Source: Aedoeadaptatus coli
GTDB taxonomy: Bacteria; Bacillota; Clostridia; Tissierellales; Peptoniphilaceae
Direction: 5' to 3'
Length of the DNA stretch: 64,000 nucleotides
Assembly (NCBI RefSeq): GCF_900343085.1
Contig: NZ_OPYI01000012.1
Span: 1-64,000 of the forward strand
Below the pieces are notes generated by a model, which was not told where the DNA came from, searched no databases, and saw only the letters and a list, made by a program, of their open reading frames with translations. This document shows, one piece after another, positions 45,585 through 52,958 of this stretch; within the stretch, counting starts at the first letter, position 1; each line of letters opens with the position of its first letter. A program made the position numbers and the translations under genes.

Positions 45585-46584
45585 CGAATTAAAACAAAAA
45601 GTACGCAGGCGATGGATTTCCTTCGCCGCAGTGGCCGTCCTCCTCATCGTGGTCTTTTTCTTCTCCCTGACGGCAGGCTCTTTAAAATTAGGCGTGGGTC
45701 AAATCCTGCGGGGGCTTTTCGTCTCCTACGACGGAGACGTGGCGCGGATTTACGATTTGCGCTTCCCGCGTGTGTTTATCGCCATCTTGGCCGGTGCGGC
45801 CCTGGCCACATCGGGAACCCTTTTGCAGGCAGTGATGAAAAATCCCTTAACGGATCCCGGGATCATCGGCATTTCCGCGGCGGCAAACTTCGTGAATTCC
45901 ATGGTTCTGGCTTTATCCCCTGCCCTTTTGGGCTTCTCGCCCCTGTTTTCCATCGCCGGCGGCCTTTTCGCCTACTTTTTGATCTACACCCTGGCATGGG
46001 ACGGCGGCGTGCGGCCCACGCGATTGATTCTCGTGGGCGTGGCGCTGAACATGACCTTTATCGGCATCGGCGAAGGCATAAAATCCGTCATGGGACGAAA
46101 TTTAAGCGCTACCCAGGCCATTATCGAAGGGAATGTGGCGCAAAAAACCTGGAGCGATGTGCATATTCTGTGCCTATACGTAATTGTCTTTTTGATCGTG
46201 TCCCTGTTTACCATCCGCTCCCTGAATCTATTGAGCCTGGAAGATAAAACCGCGCGGGCCCTGGGCGTGCGCGTGGATCGCGACCGCTTTATCGTGGCCC
46301 TCATCGCCATTATTTTGGCGTCGGTCACCACATCGGTGGCGGGGGTCATCGGCTTTTTGGGCCTTATCGTGCCCCACATCGGCCGGGTTCTCGTCGGGGG
46401 CGATCACAAATACCTCTTGCCCTTTAATATGCTCCTCGGCAGTTTGATCTTGCTTCTGTCGGACACGGTGGGGCGCATCGCGGCCTATCCCTACGAAATA
46501 CCGGCGGCGGTGATTATGGCCGTCTTCGGTGGGCCCTTCTTTATCGCATTGTTGAAGCTGGGAGGCGAAAACTATGGAGATTAA
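45568..46584 (+). CDS. isdF: Heme ABC importer permease (IsdF/FecCD family)
   Basis: This 338-residue integral membrane protein belongs to the BtuC/FecCD permeases, with about ten membrane helices that dimerise to form the import channel. Diagnostic pieces are LRFPRVFIAILAGAALATSG, the coupling-helix segment RALGVRVD and GFLGLIVPHIGRVLVG near the end. It sits between the IsdE-like lipoprotein and its ATPase with overlaps on both sides, so the three subunits are made in step. Confidence 0.92.
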   Translation: MDKGIDELKQKVRRRWISFAAVAVLLIVVFFFSLTAGSLKLGVGQILRGLFVSYDGDVARIYDLRFPRVFIAILAGAALATSGTLLQAVMKNPLTDPGIIGISAAANFVNSMVLALSPALLGFSPLFSIAGGLFAYFLIYTLAWDGGVRPTRLILVGVALNMTFIGIGEGIKSVMGRNLSATQAIIEGNVAQKTWSDVHILCLYVIVFLIVSLFTIRSLNLLSLEDKTARALGVRVDRDRFIVALIAIILASVTTSVAGVIGFLGLIVPHIGRVLVGGDHKYLLPFNMLLGSLILLLSDTVGRIAAYPYEIPAAVIMAVFGGPFFIALLKLGGENYGD

Positions 46585-47341
46585 AAACCTAAGCTACGCC
46601 TACACCAAGGGCCATTTGATTTTAAACAAGCTCAATTTAAAAGTGACACCCGGCGCCATTACCACCCTTATGGGCGCCAACGGCTCGGGAAAATCCACCC
46701 TTTTAAAAATTATGAGCCGCCAAATGAAGCCGAGCCGCGGCCGGGTGCTTTTGCACGGAAAAGATATCTTCTCCTATCCGCCGAAAGACTACGCCCGCGA
46801 GCTTGGCATCGTGCATCAACAAAATCGCATCATCGGCGATTTAAAGGTGAAAGACTACGTTTCCTACGGCAGAAACCCCTACTTAAAGCCCCTGCAGAAG
46901 TATTCGGCGGAGGACATGGAAGAAATCGAGCGGGCCATGGAAATGACCGGCATCACGGAATTGGGGCAAAGGGAAATCAGAACCCTGTCCGGCGGGCAGA
47001 AGCAGCGGGTGTTTATCGCCATGGCTTTGGCGCAGTGCTCCGATATTCTTCTGCTGGACGAGCCCACTACCTATTTGGACATTAAGTATCAGCTGGAAAT
47101 ATTGCGTCTGGTAAAGAAGATCAACGAAGAGCGCAACACCACCATCGTCATGGTGCTCCACGATATTATGCAAGCCATTAATTACTCCGATGAAGTCATC
47201 GGCATGTACCACGGCAAAATCGTCTACCAAGGCGATCCCAAGGAGGTGCTGAACAGCCGCGTGATCAGCAAACTCTACGACACGGAGCTGGAGCTGATCG
47301 AGGTCGGCGGCGCGTCCATTGTAAAACCCAAGGAGGATTAG
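46574..47341 (+). CDS. Heme ABC importer ATPase
   Basis: The 255-residue ATP-binding subunit has Walker A GANGSGKS (about 35), the Q-loop in VHQQNRI, the signature LSGGQKQR, Walker B DILLLDEPT and the switch His in VLHDIMQAI. It matches FepC/FhuC-type ATPases that drive siderophore and heme import. It overlaps the permease gene by 11 nt, and its stop directly abuts the flavodoxin start. Staphylococcal isd lacks a dedicated ATPase at this position, whereas hts/sia loci have one. Confidence 0.92.
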   Translation: MEIKNLSYAYTKGHLILNKLNLKVTPGAITTLMGANGSGKSTLLKIMSRQMKPSRGRVLLHGKDIFSYPPKDYARELGIVHQQNRIIGDLKVKDYVSYGRNPYLKPLQKYSAEDMEEIERAMEMTGITELGQREIRTLSGGQKQRVFIAMALAQCSDILLLDEPTTYLDIKYQLEILRLVKKINEERNTTIVMVLHDIMQAINYSDEVIGMYHGKIVYQGDPKEVLNSRVISKLYDTELELIEVGGASIVKPKED

Positions 47342-47857
47342 ATGAAAGGATTTATAGCCTACTCGTCGAAGACGGGAAACACAAAGCGCATGGCACAGTA
47401 CCTGTACGACGCGCTGAAAGAAAATCGGGATTTGGTCCTTTTGGATTTAAAGGACAAGCCGGATCTGTCGGGATACGACTACGGCCTTCTCGGCGGCTGG
47501 TGCGATCGGGCCTTGCCCGACAAGGCGGTGATGAAAGCTTTGGAGCGCGCGCCGAAAAAACTGGGTCTTTTTCTGACCTTGGGCGCCATGCCCGATTCCG
47601 AACACGGGGCGCGGGCCATGGAAGGCCTTAAAAAATGCCTCGCCGATCACGAAAAAGAAAGCTTGGGCACCTACCTGTGCCCCGGGAAAGTGGACGAAAA
47701 ATTGGCCGCCCGCATCGATTTGCTCGTCTTCGTGCCGAAGGATGCGCGGGAGCAGATGAAAGAGGCTTCCGAAAAATCCAGAGAGGCGACGGAGGATGAA
47801 TTGAAGGAAGCGGCCGTGTATTTTACAGAACAATTGGAAAAAGGAGGAATTCGATGA
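47342..47857 (+). CDS. Flavodoxin-family protein of the heme operon
   Basis: A 171-residue cytosolic flavodoxin-like protein with the FMN phosphate loop SSKTGNTKRMA at residues 8-18, and GGWCDRALPD and TLGAMPDSEH at the expected flavin loops. The C-terminal third is a charged helical extension. Flavodoxin-like proteins in anaerobes supply electrons for heme breakdown or iron reduction. The position straight after the importer ATPase suggests such a role for imported heme. No heme oxygenase of the IsdG type and no radical-SAM partner is visible in the window. It overlaps the next gene by 4 nt. Confidence 0.82.
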   Translation: MKGFIAYSSKTGNTKRMAQYLYDALKENRDLVLLDLKDKPDLSGYDYGLLGGWCDRALPDKAVMKALERAPKKLGLFLTLGAMPDSEHGARAMEGLKKCLADHEKESLGTYLCPGKVDEKLAARIDLLVFVPKDAREQMKEASEKSREATEDELKEAAVYFTEQLEKGGIR

Positions 47858-50295
47858 AAAAACAAAAGACGAGTTTAGCCTTGGCGGCATTAATGGTGCT
47901 CCCTGCCGTGGCTCAGCCCATTTTTTCGACTCAGGTTCAGGCTTACGGAGCGCCGATGGTCGCAAGGGAAGTGGCGCAGACAAGGCCTTTGTCAGAAAAT
48001 AGTCTGTCGGCAAATGAAAGCAATGGCGAAAAGAAACCGGGCGGGGAAGGACAAACGCCCGAGGAGAGCGGTAAGACCCCGGACAAGCCTCAAGACAAAA
48101 ATAACGATCAATCCCGAAGCTACGAACTCCCCGTGAAATTAGTAAGAGTCGGCGGCGGAAAATCCATGGCCGCCTCGGCGATAAATAAGACGGCGAAGGT
48201 GGAAGTCGCCAATGGCCGCTACACCTACTACGTTCAATTCATTCCCATGAAGGTGATGGACAAGGAAGGTCACCTGACCAATCTCTTCTACTACGACGGC
48301 ACGGAAAAGCGCCAAGCGACGAACCATGGCAATGGATTGTGGTCTTTCACATTGAACGAGAAAGTGGAATCGCAAAAGATCGCCATTTGGGTAGATATCA
48401 TGGACGAGTTAGCAGGCGGCAATCCCGGAGCCGGTGAACAAGACGCCTGCTTGAAATTCGATTTTTCCGGCATTAAGGAAGACAAACCTGAAGACGGCGA
48501 TAAGAAACCGGGCGGGGAAGGACAAACGCCCGAGGAGAGCGGTAAGACCCCAGACAAGCCTCAAGACAAAAATAACGATCAATCCCGAAGCTACGAACTC
48601 CCCGTGAAATTAGTAAGAGTCGGCGGCGGAAAATCCATGGCCGCCTCGGCGATAAATAAGACGGCGAAGGTGGAAGTCGCCAATGGCCGCTACACCTACT
48701 ACGTTCAATTCATTCCCATGAAGGTGATGGACAAGGAAGGTCACCTGACCAATCTCTTCTACTACGACGGCAAGGAAAAGCGCCAAGCGACGAACCGTGG
48801 CAACGGATTGTGGTCTTTCACATTGAACGAGAAAGTGGAATCGCAAAAGATCGCCATTTGGGTAGATATCATGGACGAGTTAGCAGGCGGCAATCCCGGA
48901 GCCGGTGAACAAGACGCCTGCTTGAAATTCGATTTTTCCGGCATTAAGGAAGACAAACCTGAAAACGGCGATAAGAAACCGGGCGGTGAAGGACAAAAAC
49001 CAGACGATGGCGGAAAAACGCCCGAGAAGCCGAAGGACGGCAACGAGACCAAGCCCGAAGATGGAAATAAAGACAAGCCGAAAGACGGCAACGAAACCAA
49101 GCCGAAGGATGGAAATAAAGAAAAGCCGAAAGACGGCAACGAGACCAAGCCTAAGGATGAAAACAAAGACAAGTCGAAGGGTGAAAATCCCCTCGACAAA
49201 AAGGACGAAAAGAAAAAGGCTCAAACCGTTCGCTACGAACTCCCTGTGGCATTGACCAAAGTCGGTGGCGGAAAGTCCATGGCCGCCTCGGCCTTGAGCA
49301 CCTCTGCCACGGTGGATTTCTACAACGGCCGCTACACCTATTATGTTCAATTTAAACCCTTGAAGATGAACAATATGGAAGGTCGTCTGACCAATCTCTT
49401 CTATTATGACGGCGGCGCGAAACGCCGAGCCTCTTATCACGGCGACGGCCTGTGGTCCTTCACTTTACAGGAGAAAGTCCAATCCCAAAAAATTGCCCTT
49501 TGGGTGGATATTATGGACGAGCTGCAAGGGGGCAAGCCCGGAGCCGGCGAACAAGACGCTTACCTGCAATTTGACTGGAACAGCGCAAGGGAAACGCGTC
49601 GCATCGACGGCGAAGTGAAGACGCCTGAAAAGCAAACAGAAGAGAAGAAAACGGAAGACAAGAAAAAAGAAGAGCAGAAGTCCGCTGAAGAAAAGAAAAA
49701 GGAAGCCCTCAAGGCGAAAAGCGAAAGAGAACGCAACGCTGTTTTGACGCAATTCAAGGATATCGGCGCCGATCACTGGGCCCTTAATGCCATCGCCCAC
49801 AGCGTGGCCCGCGGCTATTTTAAAGGAGAAGGGGAAGGCCGTTTCGCACCGAACCGCGCCATAACCCGTGCAGAATTTGTCACGATTCTCGGAAGAAAAG
49901 CGGGCATCACCCCAACCGGCGCATCCACCGCTTTCGGGGATGTGAAAGCCGATGCCTACTACGCCCCCTACGTGGCTTGGGCCGAGTCCAAAGGCATCGT
50001 CAAGGGCACAGGCTTCGGAAAATTTGAACCGAACCGCACCATTACGCGAGAAGAAATGGCCGTGATTTTGGACAAATTCCTCGCCGATCAGAACAAAACC
50101 TATTCTTCGACAAACAAAGGTCAGTTTAATGACGGCCTCAAGGTATCATCCTGGGCAAAAGAATCCGTCGAAAAAATGACCAATCAAGGCCTCTTGTCCG
50201 GCGTCGGAAACGGAAATTTCGTGCCGAAAGGCAGCTTTACCCGTGCCCAAGCCGCACAAGTGTTGTACACCATTGATACCAAAGATATGAAATAA
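47854..50295 (+). CDS. SLH-anchored surface protein with three NEAT-like domains
   Basis: This 813-residue protein has a signal peptide (about 1-30), three NEAT-like domains (about 90-210, 247-367 and 462-582), charged linkers rich in Lys-Pro-Asp-Gly, and three SLH domains (about 630-813). Each NEAT-like unit reads YELPV..., GGGKSMAASA, strands, then VDIMDEL.GG.PGAGEQDA.L.FD. Domains 1 and 2 are almost identical and lie on a 471-bp tandem duplication; domain 3 is diverged. The canonical C-terminal YxxxY heme motif is absent. It is the likely outermost heme carrier of the operon, held by the S-layer-type anchor instead of a sortase. Confidence 0.82.
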   Translation: MKKQKTSLALAALMVLPAVAQPIFSTQVQAYGAPMVAREVAQTRPLSENSLSANESNGEKKPGGEGQTPEESGKTPDKPQDKNNDQSRSYELPVKLVRVGGGKSMAASAINKTAKVEVANGRYTYYVQFIPMKVMDKEGHLTNLFYYDGTEKRQATNHGNGLWSFTLNEKVESQKIAIWVDIMDELAGGNPGAGEQDACLKFDFSGIKEDKPEDGDKKPGGEGQTPEESGKTPDKPQDKNNDQSRSYELPVKLVRVGGGKSMAASAINKTAKVEVANGRYTYYVQFIPMKVMDKEGHLTNLFYYDGKEKRQATNRGNGLWSFTLNEKVESQKIAIWVDIMDELAGGNPGAGEQDACLKFDFSGIKEDKPENGDKKPGGEGQKPDDGGKTPEKPKDGNETKPEDGNKDKPKDGNETKPKDGNKEKPKDGNETKPKDENKDKSKGENPLDKKDEKKKAQTVRYELPVALTKVGGGKSMAASALSTSATVDFYNGRYTYYVQFKPLKMNNMEGRLTNLFYYDGGAKRRASYHGDGLWSFTLQEKVQSQKIALWVDIMDELQGGKPGAGEQDAYLQFDWNSARETRRIDGEVKTPEKQTEEKKTEDKKKEEQKSAEEKKKEALKAKSERERNAVLTQFKDIGADHWALNAIAHSVARGYFKGEGEGRFAPNRAITRAEFVTILGRKAGITPTGASTAFGDVKADAYYAPYVAWAESKGIVKGTGFGKFEPNRTITREEMAVILDKFLADQNKTYSSTNKGQFNDGLKVSSWAKESVEKMTNQGLLSGVGNGNFVPKGSFTRAQAAQVLYTIDTKDMK
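48028..48969 (+). repeat. Near-identical 471-bp tandem duplication of a NEAT-like module
   Basis: Two adjacent 471-bp units (48028-48498 and 48499-48969, 157 codons each) differ at only a handful of bases; examples are Thr/Lys and His/Arg exchanges near 48300 and 48772. The start of a third unit follows from 48970. The in-frame length lets copy number change by recombination without breaking the gene. Confidence 0.9.
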
Positions 50296-50306
50296 GGAGA
50301 GCGACG

Positions 50307-51161
50307 ATGAAAAAATTCCTAACCTTGGCCCTGGCCCTTGTATGCTTACTGGCACCCAATGTGGCCCGCGCCGAATCGAGCAAAACCTACGACGTTCCCG
50401 TGGCATTAAAACATGCCACAGCCGAAAAAGAATCCATGGCCAACAAGGCCCTTTCTCCCGTTGCAGAAGTGAAGGAAGAAGGGGGCAAGTTCACCTACAA
50501 AGTCTATGTAAAGCCCCTGAATTTCATGAATCAACAAGGAAATTTAACCAATCTCTTTGTCCTCACGGGAGGCCGTAGAGAAGCTACCGGCCTCGCAGGC
50601 AAAGGCGAATACACGAAATGCTTCACTTTTGAAAGCGGAGCAAAAGAAAACATGGTGGACGTCGCCGTATGGGTAGATGTCATGGACCAAATGCGAGGCG
50701 GCACGCCCGGTGCCGGTGAACAAAAGGCGCGCCTGGTTTTCGACTGGTCTCAAGCAAAAATGACCAAAGCGGCGGAATCGAACAAAACCCCCGAAGCCAA
50801 AGGTGACAAAAACGCCATCACCATTTTGGTCAACGGCAAGGAAGTCAAAACAGACAGCCCTGCATTTATCAAAGACGGTCGCACCATGGTGCCTGTCCGC
50901 TTTATCTCTGAAGCCCTGGGGCTGAAAGTGGGTTGGGATCAAAAAACCCGCACGGTCACCGTCGACGAAGGCGCAAAGGCCATGAAACTTACCATCGGCT
51001 CGAAGAAAATTGTTCGCGCCGACGGCAAGGAAACGGCCATCGACGTGCCCGCCATGATTAAGGGCGGCCGCACCATGGTGCCCATTCGCGCCATCGGCGA
51101 ACTTTCCGGCGCCAAAGTGGACTGGAACGCAGCCAATCGCGAAGTCATCATTCAAAAATAG
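50307..51161 (+). CDS. Secreted NEAT-like protein with copper-amine-oxidase-N-type stalk
   Basis: The 284-residue product has a signal peptide (about 1-22), one NEAT-like domain (about 26-150: YDVPVALKHATAEKESMANKAL ... WVDVMDQMRGGTPGAGEQKARLVFDW) and a C-terminal copper-amine-oxidase N-like domain (about 170-284) with two GRTMVPVR/GRTMVPIR half repeats. That domain binds no copper by itself in most bacterial surface proteins and probably acts as a wall or protein interaction module. With no membrane anchor it may be a soluble heme shuttle comparable in role to IsdX1. It lies 10 nt after the SLH gene and before a terminator. Confidence 0.78.
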   Translation: MKKFLTLALALVCLLAPNVARAESSKTYDVPVALKHATAEKESMANKALSPVAEVKEEGGKFTYKVYVKPLNFMNQQGNLTNLFVLTGGRREATGLAGKGEYTKCFTFESGAKENMVDVAVWVDVMDQMRGGTPGAGEQKARLVFDWSQAKMTKAAESNKTPEAKGDKNAITILVNGKEVKTDSPAFIKDGRTMVPVRFISEALGLKVGWDQKTRTVTVDEGAKAMKLTIGSKKIVRADGKETAIDVPAMIKGGRTMVPIRAIGELSGAKVDWNAANREVIIQK

Positions 51162-51167
51162 AAGGGA

Positions 51168-51190
51168 GCCGGCGCCTTCGCCGGCACTTT
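51168..51190 (+). terminator. Probable end of the heme-uptake operon
   Basis: The GCCGGCG/CGCCGGC stem (51168-51174 with 51179-51185, loop CCTT) is followed by a modest T-rich tract. The downstream ABC pair begins 29 nt later, so read-through is likely. Confidence 0.6.
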
Positions 51191-51218
51191 TATTTTCTGA
51201 AAGAAAGGAGGGAAAGGA

Positions 51219-52958
51219 TTGATCGACAAGCGATTACTTCGCTATTTCAGCGAATCGAAAAAAGCCATCGCTCAGGTCGTGGGGCTTAAATGCCTGCTCC
51301 TGGTGTTAAATAGTTTGGCGACGGGGCTTTTGGTTTATGCTTTGCGCCTGTTTTTTACGGAAAGTGCTTGGCAAAGGTCCTTATCCTTTGCCGTAATCGG
51401 CAGTTTTATAATTTATCTCTTGCGCTTTGTCGTGGCAAAAAAAGAAGTGCGCCTGGCCTACGCCGCATCGGCATCTGTAAAAGAAAAAATGCGCAGTGCA
51501 CTCTTTCGAAAGCTTATGAACTTTGGCGTCCGCTACAAAGAGCGTCTGCGCTCGGCGGAGGCGGTGCAGATGATCGGCGAGGGGATCGATCAATTGGAAA
51601 TCTATTTTTCCGCCTATCTGCCCCAGTTTTTTTACAGCATGATTGCGCCGGTTTTTCTGTTTTTTCTCATCGGCTCCATGTCCTGGACCGTGGCCATCGT
51701 TCTTCTAATCGGTGTGCCCCTGATTCCCTTGGCCATCGCCTTGATTCAGACCTTTGCGAAAAGAACCTTCGCCAAGTATTGGACGGAATACACCGATGTC
51801 GGGGACGAGTTTTTAGAAAACCTTCAGGGCCTCACCACCTTGAAGATCTACGGCACCGATCCTTATCGCCACAGGCAAATGGAAAAATCCGCGGAAGCTT
51901 TTCGCGTGCAAACCATGCGGGTCTTGACCATGCAGCTTAATTCCATTATCGTCATGGACTTCGTCGCCTATGGCGGTGCGGCCATTGCTTTGGTGGTTTG
52001 TTTAAAGGCCTGCATGAGCGGCCGCTTAGTTTTTTTCGATGCCTTGTTTATCTTGCTTTTGTCCGCAGATTATTTTTTGCCCATGCGGCAATTGGGATCT
52101 TTTTTCCACATCGCCATGAACGGCATGGCGGCTGCAGACAGAATGTTTGATCTTCTCGACTTGGAGGAGGAAGAAGACGGTACTCTGGCTATGGCGCCCG
52201 GGATCGATCACTTGACGGCACAGGGTCTGAGTTTGTCTTACGACGGTGAGAAAAATGCCTTGGATCAATTGTCTTTCGACGTAAAAGGACCGCAACTTGT
52301 GGGCATTGTCGGGCCGTCGGGCTCGGGGAAATCCACTTTAGCCGCCGTGTTATCGAAACAGCTGAAAGGTTACGGCGGATCCTTGGCGTTCTGCGATGTG
52401 GAACTTTCCCAAACGAAGGAAAAAAGCCTTTTGGATCACGTGACTTACTTAGGTGCCGAAAGCTATTTAATGGGCGGAAGTGTAAGAGAACTTTTGGCCA
52501 TGGCCAATCCAAAGGCCTCGGTAGCGGCCATGTGGGACAGCTTGGAGCGTGTAAATCTAAAGGAATATTTTGCCGCGGAAGATGGACTGAAGACAATCAT
52601 CCAAAGCGGTGGCAGCAATCTTTCCGGCGGTCAACGGCAGCGACTCAGCCTCGCTATGGCCCTTTTACACGATACGCCCGTTTACATCTTCGACGAAGTG
52701 ACGTCGAATATCGACGTGGAAAGCGAAGAAAGAATCGTCGGCGAAATCCGCGCCTTGGCCGAAACCCGCCTGGTTTTATTTATCAGCCATCGCCTGGCCA
52801 ATGTGAAAGATGCCGGGCGGCTGATGGTGCTGGATAAGGGGCGCCTGGCGGAAGAGGGCACCCACGACGAATTGATCGAAAAGGGTGGCATGTACAGTAC
52901 CCTGTGGAAGACACAGGCGGAACTTGAGCGATACCGGGGAGGCGAAACTTATGCGTAA
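51219..52958 (+). CDS. CydD-like ABC transporter half (permease plus ATPase)
   Basis: A 579-residue half-transporter has about six membrane helices (residues 15-300) and an ATPase with GPSGSGKST, signature NLSGGQRQR and Walker B VYIFDE. With the next gene it forms a heterodimer of the CydDC type. Escherichia coli CydDC supports cytochrome assembly and has been described as exporting thiols and as transporting heme. The location right after the heme-import operon favours heme or a related redox ligand here. Start TTG at 51219 behind AAAGGAGG. It overlaps the partner gene by 8 nt. Confidence 0.8.
   Translation: MIDKRLLRYFSESKKAIAQVVGLKCLLLVLNSLATGLLVYALRLFFTESAWQRSLSFAVIGSFIIYLLRFVVAKKEVRLAYAASASVKEKMRSALFRKLMNFGVRYKERLRSAEAVQMIGEGIDQLEIYFSAYLPQFFYSMIAPVFLFFLIGSMSWTVAIVLLIGVPLIPLAIALIQTFAKRTFAKYWTEYTDVGDEFLENLQGLTTLKIYGTDPYRHRQMEKSAEAFRVQTMRVLTMQLNSIIVMDFVAYGGAAIALVVCLKACMSGRLVFFDALFILLLSADYFLPMRQLGSFFHIAMNGMAAADRMFDLLDLEEEEDGTLAMAPGIDHLTAQGLSLSYDGEKNALDQLSFDVKGPQLVGIVGPSGSGKSTLAAVLSKQLKGYGGSLAFCDVELSQTKEKSLLDHVTYLGAESYLMGGSVRELLAMANPKASVAAMWDSLERVNLKEYFAAEDGLKTIIQSGGSNLSGGQRQRLSLAMALLHDTPVYIFDEVTSNIDVESEERIVGEIRALAETRLVLFISHRLANVKDAGRLMVLDKGRLAEEGTHDELIEKGGMYSTLWKTQAELERYRGGETYA

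Noticed and set aside
47854-50295. Sortase LPxTG-type anchoring of the NEAT proteins
   Set aside because: No LPxTG or NPQTN-like motif with hydrophobic tail is present; the proteins end in SLH domains, a transmembrane segment, or a soluble domain.
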